A DNA stretch of 64,000 nt from Antitrichia curtipendula. Taxonomy: Eukaryota > Streptophyta > Bryopsida > Hypnales > Leucodontaceae. Both the position numbers and the translations under genes were made by a program. The stretch lies in NCBI GenBank assembly GCA_951230915.1, contig OX579640.1, positions 19,798,981 to 19,862,980 of the forward strand, given 5' to 3'. The notes below the pieces were generated by a model. It ran no database searches. It worked only from the letters and a program-made list of their open reading frames with translations, and was not told the DNA's origin. This document shows positions 23,975 through 38,100 of this stretch, piece by piece. Every line of letters begins with the position of its first letter. Within the stretch, counting starts at the first letter, position 1.

Positions 23975-24165
23975 TTCCATAACTTCTATAATGTAGGTCC
24001 AAATGCAACAAAGTAAAGCCCGTACACCTCCCCTTGTAGAGACCTTTCCAACGGTACCAAGAAGGATTAGTAGATGCACTATAGATGCACTAATTAAGAG
24101 ACGCACTGTAACAAATAAAACAAAACAAACAAGCAACCTATCTTAAGGTATGGATTTGTACCTTT
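23975..24165 (+). repeat. Dispersed repeat family 2, copy 2
   Basis: The same word order as at 23500-23640: CGTACACCTCCCC, GGTACCAAGAAG, AAGAGACGCACTGTAACAAA, CAACCTATCTTAAGG, ATGGATTTGTACC. It also shares the trailing ATGGATT..TACC with the inverted copy near 30500. Confidence 0.6.
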
Positions 24166-24210
24166 TGAAAAAAATTCAATTTATTAATTGAATTGTCTTT
24201 GCTACATTTA

Positions 24211-25020
24211 TTAACCCCTAAAGGACCCGGTTTTTTTCAAGGAGACATTTCAAAAACTGCTACTTTTCGGTATGTTATTCAAAAAAGAAAATCAAAACTT
24301 TTTTTTGGAACTTCGACCATACAAAACTGATGTAAAGTATTTTATCAAAGTGTGGAAAAAATTTCAACCCTTTTCACCGCGCGGATTGAAAGATTATAGC
24401 ATTTGAAGTGAGAAAAAAGTCTTTTTTTCAATCCTGTGAAACAAGGTCAGCAAACTTCGAGCTCATTTGGAGTAAAATTTTTGCTCTACACAAGCATGAG
24501 ATATTTGACCGTTCATAAGTATATGATATGAGGTTCACTCACCAAAAAATTTAGAAGAAAATATGGAGTCTAAATTATTTTAAATCACCTTGCAACGCAA
24601 GGAAGTTAAGTGAATTGGCATTACACTAGTCATTTTTTTTGTGCAATGAGGAAATATTTTATTTCAAATCCAAACAATGAAAAATTAGAGACATGAAGGA
24701 GGTACATATTTACACATTGTATTCAAATTTCATGAACATCCGATCAAAAATGACTTTGTAGGAACCTACCCAAGATTTCTTGCATACGTTGAACGGACAC
24801 TTGGTACTTTAGGGGGTAATTTGCTTTTACTTTTATAAATTATCACAAAATTATAACAATTTTTCACAAAACAAATTGAATATTTTTACAGTGATAGAAG
24901 ATCTATAATATCATTTAATAAAAATAAAAATTTCATATTTGAATACAATTTAAAAGGCTAAATTTAGCTTAGACATGATGTCTAATCTTTTTGCAATGGA
25001 TTTGGTCTTTTAGGGGTTAA
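24211..25020. mobile_element. TTAA element, copy 3 (piggyBac-like, non-autonomous)
   Basis: The clearest member. TTAA lies at 24211-24214 and 25017-25020. Inverted termini are CCCCTAAAGGACC and CCCCTAAAAGACC (12 of 13 match). The interior is AT-rich, with modules such as GATTGAAAGATTATAGC (about 24382) that recur in the element at 30794-31780. An internal CTTTAGGGGGTAA near 24810 resembles the right end of copy 1 and may be a nested or older end. No ORF. Confidence 0.75.
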
Positions 25021-25144
25021 ATGAAAAACATTGCAAATAATCATTCTAATTTTTTTTTGAACTAACAACAATCCACATCTCTATTCAACGTCACTAGCAT
25101 GTGAGCCTAAAAATGCAAGCCTACAAGCCTTGAGCCGAGATGTA

Positions 25145-25330
25145 AGTAGGTACTCTACAACTATTGAAGGTGTCTTGTAACATAGATAACATACATACTT
25201 ATAATATCAATTTCCTATAACCATGGAAGGTGCTTGTAACATAGGTATCTATAACATAGACACCTATAATATAAATATCCTATAACTATAGAAAGTGCCT
25301 ATAATATAGGTACCTATAACGTAGAAGCCT
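25145..25330. repeat. Degenerate minisatellite
   Basis: About three imperfect copies of a unit of roughly 60-75 bp built from CTATAAC, GAAGGTG/GAAAGTG, TTGTAACATAGG and ACCTATAA words. There is no coding potential. Confidence 0.5.
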
Positions 25331-25834
25331 AGGCTCCTAGGCTGAAGATCCTAGGCTCATAGACTAGCAACCGTGCATCTATATTCTTCAAAATATTTAA
25401 AATAAATGAAGTCAAATATAGGCTTCTTCATTCTAAAAGGATTGGATATGAAAGTCAAATGGGTGCTTTGGCTATCTAAGACCAAATATAGGCTTCTTTG
25501 TTTTAAGCAAGTTAAAAAATAAAAATTAAGTAGGTACTATAGCTGGCAAAGATATATTGACTTGAAAGTACACACTAGAAGGTGCAAATTTGCCTCAAAG
25601 TACTATTTACACCAAATTTTTTTTCCAAGTTGCAATTTCTTTTTTATTCCTTATTTTCACATAGGTAGGACCTAAATGATTCATTGTGATTACATTGCAA
25701 GCAATCATGCCTTATTGTCATTCCATAAAAACAAGTTGAATAAAATTCAAAATGCAATCTAAAATAAGAAGTCAACTAGGGACAAATGGTAGGCACATTT
25801 AATGAAGTTTAGGGTACTTCTATGATTTCATTAA
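25331..25834. other. AT-rich spacer, nothing recognised
   Basis: AT-rich sequence between the minisatellite and the next TTAA element. No gene or repeat end was identified. Confidence 0.4.
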
Positions 25835-26718
25835 TTAACCCCTAAAGGACCTAACAATGTTTTTTGGCAACACACTATGAATGGAATTTTTATTTTATTT
25901 CTTTGAAATTTTCACACAACATGTGCCTAGGGAGTAACTTTAAGGCCCAACAATTTTCATAACTTTTGACTCCATGGTTAAAAAGCTATTGTATGATATG
26001 TAGTTTTCATTGCTTGGTGAGCAACCTAAGGCCAGGGAGGATCGACCCCTATATTGCCCCATTTGTTACCCCCTTAGAAACCACTGGAATTTTTTATTTG
26101 ATGCATATGATAAAATTTTCAAATTTTGAATTCATATTTGCATTTAGTGGCCCCAAATTAGCTAAGTACCATGAAGGAATACAAAATTGAAGTGGCACAA
26201 TATAGGGGACAATTTTTACATTTACCCTTTGATGGGGCAATACAAGGGTCAATCCTCCCTGGTCGCAACCCTGAGTAGCTAAAAAAACTTCTTTAAAAAT
26301 CACTTTTTTGAGAAATAAAAATTTGAAATTATTTTTTTAGATTAATGAGATGAAAATTAAGAGGAATTTAATTGTGGGTAATTTGTGGATAGTTCTGGAA
26401 TCTATACTCTAAAATATATTTATAAGTCTTTTATTTAACTCAATTTCCAATATTTTTGAGCCTGACCTTGTGAAGTGCAGGTGCCCTAATTTTCACAGGG
26501 CCAAATTTTTTTTTTTTGTCACTTCAAACACTAATATCTTGCAATATACACGGTGAAAATTTCTGAATTCTTTTGACATCTCAAACCAACGTACTACAAG
26601 ATCCTATGGTTACATGTGTCCAAAAATGTTAAAAATAAATAAATTTGGTACTTGTACTGGAAATGGCAATTTTGGAGCATTTTTGGTGAAAACATAGCCA
26701 AAAACCTCTAGGGGCTAA
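25835..26718. mobile_element. TTAA element, copy 4, with nested element
   Basis: The left end is TTAA (25835-25838) plus CCCCTAAAGGACC, identical in its first 13 bases to copy 3. The right end is CCTCTAGGGG then CTAA (26715-26718), a probable mutated TTAA. The last 200 bases (ATCTTGCAATATACACGG, CAAGATCCTA, GAAATGGCAATTTTG) are closely related to 63120-63300. A smaller inverted-repeat element sits inside. Confidence 0.65.
26029..26265. mobile_element. Nested inverted-repeat element inside TTAA copy 4
   Basis: The left arm (about 26030-26062) has GGCCAGGGAGGATCGACCCC then TATTGCCCCAT. The right arm (about 26231-26264) is the reverse complement with three or four changes. It shares terminal design (GGCCAGG..GACCCC..TTGCCC) with the element at 3604-3767. 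Because it lies within the larger element, it inserted later. Confidence 0.65.
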
Positions 26719-27247
26719 TAACATAACAATGAAATTCGTATGTAATTTTCAAGGCTAAATTGAACCTAGAAATTATGTTTGATCATATGGCAATGGAGTT
26801 TGCATTTAGAGTTCAGTATTACTCTAAATACAATTTGATTGGCCAAATCTATTTTCACAACACATCTATAGTACTAACACATAAGGCTCAATAACAACCC
26901 CGTCTATAATCAATATCATAAGTCGCCCAATAATTGTAACAGACTTGGTAGCTTTGGCAATTTGTAGTAAAATGCTGTAGTAAAATTCCTGGAAATGAAA
27001 TTGGCTGGAAATGACAATGGAATAAATCTTTGATTTCAAACAAAGTTGCCATCAACATTCCTTAACATTCAAAATTAGAGCCAAAAGCGGAGTCCACAGT
27101 TGGCATCTGAATGACAATTCTGCTCCCGCACTTGTGAGAGAGGGTTTTGATAATTAGGTGACACGAACGGACATCTAATAGAATAAAAACATCCTCCTCA
27201 TGACTGTTGCAGAATAAATCCCTCCGAACCAACGCCTGAATGGTACT

Positions 27248-28402
<1,155 letters not shown>

Positions 28403-28570
28403 GGTGGCTGCGGAGCGACGACGAGGCGAGGCGCAGCAAAGTATAGGGGCGCGAGGCAGAGGCGACGAAGCCGAGCTCGAAAAGAGCTGGGAGTGACGAG
28501 AGCAGGGTGTTTCTAGGGCTTGCGAGCTGGGAACGACGAACCTGGAATTCATCCATGCTTTGGACGACGT
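28403..28570 (-). promoter_or_regulatory. 5' leader/promoter of RPS18
   Basis: GC-rich stretch directly upstream of the start codon, falling back to AT-rich DNA by about 28600. Open frames across it are shadows of base composition. The exact transcription start cannot be fixed. Confidence 0.4.
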
Positions 28571-28599
28571 GAAAAATCATTCATCCATGAAATTCAGAA

Positions 28600-30480
28600 T
28601 ACTCTAATTTATTAATTCGCCAGATTTTTTTTAATAAGTTTGAAATTAAAAAAATTCTAACTATGATCATTTTGAGATCACTGTACTTTTATACTTATTT
28701 ATTGGAGACTTTTTGAAGGATCATTTTATGAACTGCAGAAGCTACTTTTTTGATGTGAAAAATACTCATACCCACTTTGACTTGCCAAATATTTATAATA
28801 AAGAATTTAGAAATCTATACTTCAAGGATATTTTACAAGAATTTGAAACTATTTATAGATTCATGTTAATAAGAATTATGCTCAAAATCTTCTTAGTTGG
28901 ACAATTTTAGATATTATATTGTCAAGACATCTACATTGTATTTATCGAAATGACCCAATAAATATAATTGGCGTTCAATGATTATTATAGAATTAGCACT
29001 TGTTAGTACTATCGTTAGACACATGTCAAAAATATTTGAAATAGATGCAATAAAATTTGGATTTATTAGTTTCAATTGGCTATCCAAATAAATACACTTG
29101 AAAACAAGTTGAAAGACAAAAGTTATAGAAGTTTCAACAAATTATGACTAAGAACATCTTCAGTGGGATTGCTACTAGCAAGTAATAATGATATTAGTTA
29201 GGTAGGGATCTTGTAGGCAAACAAAAACGTGCCCTAATGAGTTGTTATGTAGTTCTTGAACTTTATGGGTTCATTACATTTTCCATTTAACTCAACACTT
29301 TGACAAACTTTGATATCCTAGTGGCTCTTCAATAATTACAAACTAAAGCTCATGCAACCATCTTTGTGACATACTAATCACCTTTAATTGGAATCATGGG
29401 CCAAGACAACCAAGATTAGGGTGTGAAACTTACATTGGCAATCCCTTTCTAAGTAACCATTGGGTCAATTACATTTGTAGAAACCACCTAGCTATAAAAT
29501 TGAGGGCCATGACTTGGCCCTTGAGATACCATTGTTGAGCATCCATGCTTGTCATTAATTGAAGATGCCTTAAGAGCATTTTCATTCCTCTAATTAAAGA
29601 GTCTACTTGAAGATGGCGCATGTAGGTTGGGAGACAAGGTATTTTCTTGTGAAACCTAAGCACTAAAAAAAGGTTTAGGATGTTAATGTCCAAAGGCCAA
29701 TTTGTTGTTCAAGACAATAAATGGAATATAAACATATGGGGGCTTGTTGATGACTACAACATTTTGGCTTGCATGTGCATATAGACTCTCATTGACCTTC
29801 GTATTACCTCGCAACAAAGTCACGATTTAAGATTTTTAAGACTTCTTAAAACTAAATTCAATATAATTGCAAAATTATGTCAAACTTTGCCAAGTGAAGA
29901 TTCCTACCTAGAGTTTATAGTGGCTTTAATTAACTCCAACCTTGTAAGTTGCAATACCTCCAACTACCCTAGGAACTACCCCATGCGTGGTAGTCTAATG
30001 GCTTGAAGCATTGTAGTCATAATTTATAAAGCAAGGGAATCCATTTCCAACACTTTAAGGAATTTACCTTCTTGTGATATTAAGAATCATAACTTATTGC
30101 TTAATTTCTGTTGATTAGCCTTTTGGAAAAAAAATCAATGGCAAAAAAAATATTTAAATTAAAAAAAATTCTATAAATATTTGAAGTGATAGGGTAGTAA
30201 ATATTTGTTAGTGTCTCTAGACATGTACTAAAATCAATCTTCAAAAAATAGGAATCCAAGGGACAAGAGTTCATCAATATCTCAAAAGGTCAATGGACTT
30301 CACTAGAATTGAATTGTAAATAAGTTGGTCTTGGATCAAAAGGTAGGACTCAAACCATGCAACTCCCTTCTCTAAAAAAGTTATTATCCTTCCTTGAATA
30401 CTTGGATGCATGTAACAATTGTGGATGGTTGAAGCAAGAATATTAGGAATGTAAGTTAATATGATTTTGGTCATTGTAGT
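28600..30480. other. AT-rich intergenic DNA, nothing recognised
   Basis: Long AT-rich region. The largest open frames (28713-28910 +, 29469-29693 -, 30274-30474 -) have no recognisable motif. No element termini were found. Confidence 0.5.
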
Positions 30481-30489
30481 TTACCTTTC

Positions 30490-30690
30490 CAAAGATGCAA
30501 AAGGCCCCTTACCTCAATGGTAAACAATCCATATCTTAAGTTAGTTTTTTTTATAGTTTTTTTGTTATGGTGAGATCTCTTGGACCATGCTTCCTCCGAT
30601 AATATTCTTGGTATCAATAGGAAGTCCTCGACAAGGAGGGGTGCATGGGTTTTATTTTGTGATGTTCCAATTCATGACTAAAAAGATATT
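30490..30690 (-). repeat. Dispersed repeat family 2, copy 3 (inverted)
   Basis: The reverse complement contains ATGCACCCCTCCTTG, GATACCAAGAA, AAGAGATCTCACCATAACA and AACTTAAGATATGGATTG, in the same order as at 23975-24165. This copy is about 6.5 kb away in opposite orientation. Confidence 0.55.
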
Positions 30691-30793
30691 GAATTTCAAA
30701 AAATTTATGAGTTAAGAAATTAAGAAATTACTTTTACTTTTATTTTGGTTGTGGCACACTACAGTAGTGTAAGTTATGTGAGTGGAGATGCTC

Positions 30794-31780
30794 TTAACCC
30801 CTCACTACCCAAGGCCTAACGATGTCAAAAAACAACTTTGCTTTTCAAGTGTTATAAGTCTAAATGTGAGTAAGATATGAAAATCTCAACCGTACAATCT
30901 TGTGGTGTGCATGTTGTAGATGGTGTAAATCAAATTTGGAGTTATTTGATTGTATAGATTGAAAGATTATAATGTTCTAATGTTGAAAAAAGATGCTGAA
31001 ATTTTCCTAAAAAGACATTTGGAGGTGAAATTTGATTTCTAAACCTACTCAAATGAAAAAACTTTAAACTACAAAGTGATTCAAAACCAAAAGACAAACA
31101 CTTTGGTGGAAGAAAAAATCATTCAATTGACTCATTGCGTTTGCAAAATTGTTTCAAAATGTCAAAAAACAGTGAAAAAAGTAGCAAAAAAACACATCTA
31201 TGGCTGAACCTACCTCTACTAAAATGCTTCTCAGTCAATCATAACTTCTTGTATTGATATGAAATTTTTACCACAAGAACTAGATTAGTATGCGCAACTT
31301 TTACAACAAAAATGATTGAAAACAAACCCTGTCTGAAGAAGTTATAAGCCGCGGAAGTTCACTGTAATGCAAAAAATTCTGAAGTTTGAACTTCGAATTG
31401 TTCCCAAGCATTCAAAACAACTTGGATTGACATAAAAAACTTAACACAATAATTAGACTTTATGGGGAGAAAAATCCAACAATTTTTTTTTTATTGAAAA
31501 CTAACATTTGATGAAAAAGATACAAGCCCCCAAAGTTGTAGCCATCTCAATGAAGTGTGGTGAACTCAAATTGAACTTGCGAACTTTGAATGGCTTTCAA
31601 AAACTCAATAAATTTTGGATAGAGCTGAAAATTTTACGACAAAAAGTAGACTAGTATGCGCAACTGTAACAATAAGTTTGATTGAATTTGGACATCGGAT
31701 GCAAAAGTTACAGCACTTTGAAATTTACTGCTAGAATGTGTGAGGACACTTTTGGTCTCCTTTGGGCGGTGAGGGGTTAA
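30794..31780. mobile_element. TTAA element, copy 5, with internal tandem modules
   Basis: TTAA lies at 30794-30797 and 31777-31780. Inverted termini are CCCCTCACTACCCAAGG and CCCCTCACCGCCCAAAGG. The interior holds about three diverged tandem units of roughly 190 bp (starting near 31237, 31420 and 31607). Two of them contain AGTATGCGCAACT, and the units end in a word like GAAGAAGTTATAAGCC or GATGCAAAAGTTACAGC. An upstream GATTGAAAGATTATAATG links it to copy 3. Non-coding. Confidence 0.7.
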
Positions 31781-31784
31781 CGTA

Positions 31785-32168
31785 AGCAAGGAAACTCAAA
31801 CGGCACGACCATTTTTCCCTTCAGGTGAAAATCGCTGCCAGACAGTTGAACAGGGGAGGAGTTCATCCAACGAGAGCAATCCACGTGGACGTGGCGGGCA
31901 AACAGCAAGCCAGCACCTTATCGCCTGCTTCAAGCACCCTTCCCAGGTGCTATCCCGCCCCCCCTCGACCGCTTGGGAAATCCCGCAACAATCCCGCTTC
32001 GCAAATCCTCGCAATAAGGCTTCGCAAAATCCAGCAGCCAGGGCGCCTCGCATGGCGTCGACGTGACCGACCACGACCGCTTTTCTCCCGTCCAATTTGG
32101 TGCAGAAACGAACCGTTTAGGTTTAGCACAGGCGAGGGGCAGGGGCAGGGGTTTGGGACGAGCAGGAG
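31785..32168 (+). promoter_or_regulatory. GC-rich promoter/5' leader of stromal processing peptidase
   Basis: GC rises immediately after the TTAA element, so that element ends only about 390 bp from the start codon. Overlapping open frames on both strands here have GC-driven composition and no domain, so I regard them as shadows. The transcription start is not defined. Confidence 0.45.
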
Positions 32169-35100
32169 ATGGCGGCCATGCTGGTGACGCCTGCTGCGGG
32201 GCTGGTGCAGGTGCAGCAGAATGGCCGGCTGGCGCCGCGACGCGCTCCGGGAGTGTCCGCCACCAGTTTAACACCGGTCGGGACTCGCACGCGGAGCAAT
32301 GTGGTGCGACGGGATTCTGTGTGCCGAATTGCCGCTCCGAAGATTAGGTTTGTGGCCGAAGCACGCTGAGATTTATGTTTTCGGAAGGAATTGGCGACTG
32401 TTGGTTGACCTAAAATATGGAGATTCTAAGAATTTGAGTGGGATTTCGTCGGGTTCAGCTCGACCTGTTTGTCAATTCTTCGGTGAATTTGGCAGTTTGC
32501 AGTTTTGACTGACGAATTCTCTTCACTATTGTTGAATCAGTTCGGTTAGAATGTACAATCGGGCCTTTACTTACAGTTGCAGTATACACAGGCACTCCTA
32601 GATATCTTCTGTTCCAGATGTCTCTAGTAACAACATCTTGCAGTGGAAGTTCCCGATTCTAAATCTGTCGCAGTAGGTTCGGCTCAATTGGAGTCATTTT
32701 GCTTTTATTTCTTTTTGGTTGTTGTCAGGTGGGACTACCGAAATCGCCATTTTTTCTGATGAGCGTATTAGGCGTATTATCAGACTGTGCTAGGTTTTGA
32801 GACGTTATGCAAAAGTTTCAAAGGATCAAAACTTTGTTGGGAAATGTTCTTTAAATTTTTTCTTGGACTTGAGTTCCATATTTTGTAAGTGAGGGGATTT
32901 ACACCAGCTGAACAACTGACCAAGTGGCGCTTTTGCAGTTTAAGAAGTCCTTGGATTGGAGTGCTTTTCATTTGACAATTGCATAGTCTTGGAGAGCTGA
33001 AGTTACCTCGGTTTGGAGAATTTCTCGATTTGGTACAGTGTCTGAGTTTTTTCTTGTATGGTGGTACCTCAGATGGTTGCAAGGTGGAGATGGGAATATC
33101 GAGCAGAAGAGCCTTGACAGTAGGCTAGCAGTGCATGAACGCCGTAGCAATCTATTGGCTTCAAAGGACGTGGAATGTGTGACTTGTAGCAATAAATTGA
33201 GGCGAAGGACAAGCTTGAATTGGTTAGCTCCGAGTCCTCGCAATTTGCCAAGTCACGATGGAATGCAAAAGGTTTTTTCGAAGAGAGCTCTTTTCGTAAG
33301 TCTCCCATCTTCTGCACTCACTCTCTGCTCATTTGGACTTTCCATCGTGCTTGAAGGAGTGGAGATGCTGCACTTTCTGGAGGATTTCAGATATTTGCTT
33401 TTGATTTGCTTTTCTAGCAATGACGACAATTGCGCAGTCCTATAGTTGTACGATGCAATGCTGAGGTATAGTGTGTGGCAGCTGACACAAGCCACGGCAG
33501 GGCCGAACGAGCCTCATGCCGCAAATTTGACATGGATGCCGGAGGAAGGGGTCCTGGAGGTTGAAGATCAATCACGGGGCTTAGAAGATGCTCTAGGAAA
33601 GGAGCTAGACGCTGCCGACTTTTTAGCGTCCAAGCTACCTACACATCCCAAATTGCACCATGGGCGGTTGACGAATGGATTGCAATATGTTATTCTACCG
33701 AACAAGGTGCCTCCAAATAGGTACTACTCAACTGTTGCTAGTTACGTCTTGTTCTCTGCATAGCGAATTTGAACATCGGGTTGGGGAGCAAAGTGAAGGT
33801 AGTCTTTTAATCTACTCTCTAGATAATGCTGTAAGGGTTTGAGTGTAATTCAATTTCAGGATTGTTGGTTGTAGCGTTGGACCCTTTTTCAGTTGTAGGC
33901 TATGGCTTCACTATGATTGTCTGTTATCAGAGCTTTTGAATGTCATAGGATGATCTATTTACGCAACTGTGACGTCTCGTCCATCAATATCTCTTTCAGT
34001 GGCCGTGTTTATCGATTTAAGGCCATGTTTATCGAATGCTTACGGAATGGTGTGTTCCTGTCGTTGAGAGGAGTTTGCAGCACATTTTATGTTAGTATTT
34101 TCGTTCCTGCAATGTCGTCACCACATCGTGGTTGACAATTGAGTGCTGTTGGCAGATTCGAGGCCCACATGGAGATGCATGTCGGTTCAGTTGATGAATT
34201 AGATAATGAACAGGGTATTGCTCACATGATCGAACATGTGGCTTTCTTGGGGAGCAAGAAGCGTGAAAAGCTTCTAGGAACAGGTGCTCGGTCCAATGCA
34301 TACACAGATTTTCATCACACTGTCTTCCATGTTCACTCGCCAGTCACTGCCCAAGGCTCGCAGGAGCCCTTGCTCCCTCTTGTGCTGGAAGCACTCCACG
34401 AGGTATGCCTCTTGACTGCAGTGATGGGGCATGGTATGATTGGGGCCTATAGGAATTGAACCTGAGAAAAGTGCGATCTTACTTTCCTTATACAATCCCC
34501 GTGAAAGTTTCTTCTATTATTCTATTACAGAACGCGTGTGATCTGAATGCGGGCCTCTGTGGCCATCGCAGTAAGCCAATTTTTTATGGTGTGGGTTTCC
34601 GAAGTTTTTGGAAAGTGTCCATGTTCTTTGGTAACAGAAATTTAGAATCTTGTTTTTGAAGCTTGTACAAAAGGGTGTTTAACCGGCAGCCTATTTTCTG
34701 AGTGATACGCAGATTGCGTTTAAGCCTAAATTCTTGGCATCTCGGGTGGAGAAGGAGAGAAGAGCGGTGCTGTCTGAGCTACAGATGATGAATACCATTG
34801 AATACAGGGTTGATTGTCAGGTATTACTTCTCTTACATTTTCGCTTTTGAGATCTATTTATGTTCTTGGTTTTCCTGCAAACATAATGGGCAGAAGAGTT
34901 TTTGTACATATTTAAGAATGGTTTAGTATATCTGACCGATTGCTCTCTTATCTGACCGCTATGAATTGTGAATGATTGAATGCAGCTTCTTCAGCATTTG
35001 CATTCAGAAAACATGTTAGGGTATCGCTTTCCTATAGGCTTGGAGGAGCAAATAAAGAAGTGGGACCCTGAAACAATTAAAGCTTTTCATGAACGTTGGT

Positions 35101-38100
35101 ACTTCCCAGCGAATGCCACTCTCTTCATAGTTGGTGATATTCGCAGTGTTAGTCGGACCATCGAGATGATTGAGGTATGCTGGATTCTCCTTGCCTTGCC
35201 ATGTCATCAGCTTACGTGTGACCTTTTCCACTTTATGTAAGCGTTTCTAGGAGTTTCTAGAGATTTATTAATGCATAGAGCATCGGGGGTGCTTCTTCAT
35301 TGGTGAATCTTACGAGGTGATTTTGTTGGGTAGGCACAATTTGCTTCGACACCGGCAGGGATGATCACATCGACCCAGACTTCCTTGGAGAACATTAACC
35401 CAACCGCCATGACAGTTGCCACTATGAAGGAACGGCATCCTGTCCGACCCCCAGTCCAGCACGCATGGTCCTTGCCAGGTGCTGAAAACCAGCTGAAAAC
35501 CCCTGTTATATTCCAACATGAGCTCCTTCAGAACTTCTCCATCAGTTTATTCTGCAAGGTGATAGTTGTTTTACTCCGGAAACTTCTTCAGTCATTTCTA
35601 TGATCTGAATCATTGTCATCGATTCCCTTGTTGACATTCTTTTCATCAGATCATGGTACTGAATGCAGATGAGATTTCTCTTCGCTGCTAATACCTCTCA
35701 GTCTAGGAGACTCTTATCTCATGTCAAATTATTCTGGCTTGATGCGCAGACTCCTGTACAAAAAGTGCAGACATTTTCTGATTTGAGAGATGTCCTGATG
35801 AGACGCATCGTTCTATCGACACTTCAGTTTCGCATCAATACCCGTTACAAGGTATTTATTACTTGCTGTGTTATAGATGTTCGAGGTTCTACTCCTTCAT
35901 ACAGATATTTTATGCGATGGGGTTACATATCATTTTTAGGTCTTTTTTGTGTATTTCACTTATAGAGTTCTCTTTTGTGAAATTGAGCTTGTTCATGTTT
36001 GAACTGAGGTTTTCTTTTGTATGTAGTGAACCTTTCTTTTATGATATTTACAATTATGTTCTGCAGAGTGCCAATCCACCATTCAATGGAATTGAACTTG
36101 ACCACAGTGACTCGGGTCGAGAAGCATGCACCGTTACTACTCTTACTATAACTGCAGAACCCAATCATTGGGAAGGTGCAGTCAAAGTTGGCGTGCAAGA
36201 GGTTAGCTCCACAAATGCTTTGTATTCTCCTATTTCTTAGATTTTGAAAAGATGAAAGACAGAATGAGAGATTCTATCAACATAATGCTGTACATTTCAA
36301 TGAACATTCGGTATATGGAATGGGCCATGCCATTGAAGATGCTCATTTTCTTCATTTGGTTTATAGGTTGCTTGCTGTGTCACATAAGGAGCTCCTTGGC
36401 TGTTGCAGGTTAGGAGGTTACACAAATTTGGAGTGACAAGAGGAGAGCTTCATCGTTATCTGAATGCTTTGCTAAAGGACAGCGAGCATCTTGCCGCCAT
36501 GATAGATAACGTGCCATCAGTTGATAATCTGGACTTCATTATGGAAAGTGATGCGCTGGGTCACACTGTCATGGACCAACAGCAAGGTCATGAAAGCCTG
36601 ATGGGTGTTGCCAGCACAGTCACTCTGGAAGATGTAAGCTTGTTCTTACTTCTTGCATTTGTACTGAAGGTTTCTGGGTTCTGGACTCTAAGTCTAACAT
36701 TTTTTTTCTGTTTCTGTATTATCTTTGTACTCGTAATTTACTGTTGTGAATGCAGTGAGTGAGTTTCTCGTTCTAAATGATTCATGCCCTTATTTGACTA
36801 TGTAGCTTACACCGAGTGGTTTGTTGCTTCGGATTGAGCAGGTAAATGCAGCTGGAGCGAAAATGTTGGAGTATGTGGCTAATTTTGGACAACCTAGTGC
36901 CCCTGTGCCAGCTGCTATAGTTGCGTGTGTACCAAAATTTCTTCACGTCGAAGGAGTGGGGGACAAGGACTTCGACATCACCCCTGAGGCTATTCTTGGC
37001 GCTATATCTGATGGTCTGAATGAGCCTTTGGTATCTGAGCCCGAGGCAAGTTTGCCTTGATTTGTGGATGTCCCCGATCACATGGACTGAAATTCTGACT
37101 TCATCTGAAGATATGGCACTAGAAGTCTTGAGTTATGTAGTGCGATCTACTTGTATTATCATTCAAGTCACTTTTCTATAAGTTACTGAAGTCGACAAGA
37201 CAGAATGCTCTTTTCTATACCATGAAGATAACAAAGCTGAAGGAAAATTTGAAGATGCTGCCCTACATTTTAGTGATAATGCCGAGACTTTCTGTAGTGG
37301 TACAATTTGTATTTAGTCCTAGTTGCTGACGTATACCGCTGTTTTGTAATGATATGCTGCACAAGCCTGATTGGAAAATTCTGACTTTAAGATTGTGCTT
37401 CATGTAATCACGTGCAGCTTGATGTTCCAACGGAGCTTCTGAGCTCAGTCCAACTGGCTGCTCTGCATATGAACAGGCAGCCCCGGTTTGTCCCGGTAAC
37501 TGATGCTGAGAGTTTGATAAAGCTCATGGATGATTCCACTGGTGTCATTCAGCGTCGATTATCAAATGGCATTCGTGTTAACTATAAGGTGCTTTGTCTC
37601 CACTTCATTTTTCTTCATGTCCTTGATTTTGCATAAAATTTGATGTCACCAATATTGTCAACAGATATGTTTCGCATTAACTATTACTTTTTTCCTCAGA
37701 TGCGGTTTGGCTGCTCTTTGTCTGTTGCAACGATTATGTTGGCTATCTGAGTAACTTGCTATGGTAACCTGCCCAAAGTTGTCATCTTTTGGTTTGGATT
37801 CTATTTAATAAGATGGCCATTACTAGCTGAGTTGTAGATGTGTTGACAGCATTTGTAATGGTTGTCTTGCAGATGACTCAAAATGAAGCTAGGGGAGGGG
37901 TCTTGAGGCTAGTTGTAGCAGGTGGAAGAGCTCAGGAGAAACCTGGTGCCAGTGGGGCTGTTGCTGTGGGTGTGCGGACTCTTAGTGAGGGAGGTGCCGT
38001 TGGTGGTTTTTCTAGGGAACAGGTAGATTTCTCTGCCATTCTGTCTGCAACTTGAAACTTGTAAGCGGCCTATGTTTTACGTACACCTTTTTGCTGATGC

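Noticed and set aside
25145..25330. CRISPR-like array
   Set aside because: The units are contiguous and degenerate with no unique spacers, in a plant nuclear context; this is a minisatellite.
31796..32347. Several overlapping open frames of 94-120 codons on both strands
   Set aside because: They lie in the GC-rich promoter and first exon of the stromal processing peptidase; composition explains their length and no motif is present. Only the frame starting at 32169 is supported.
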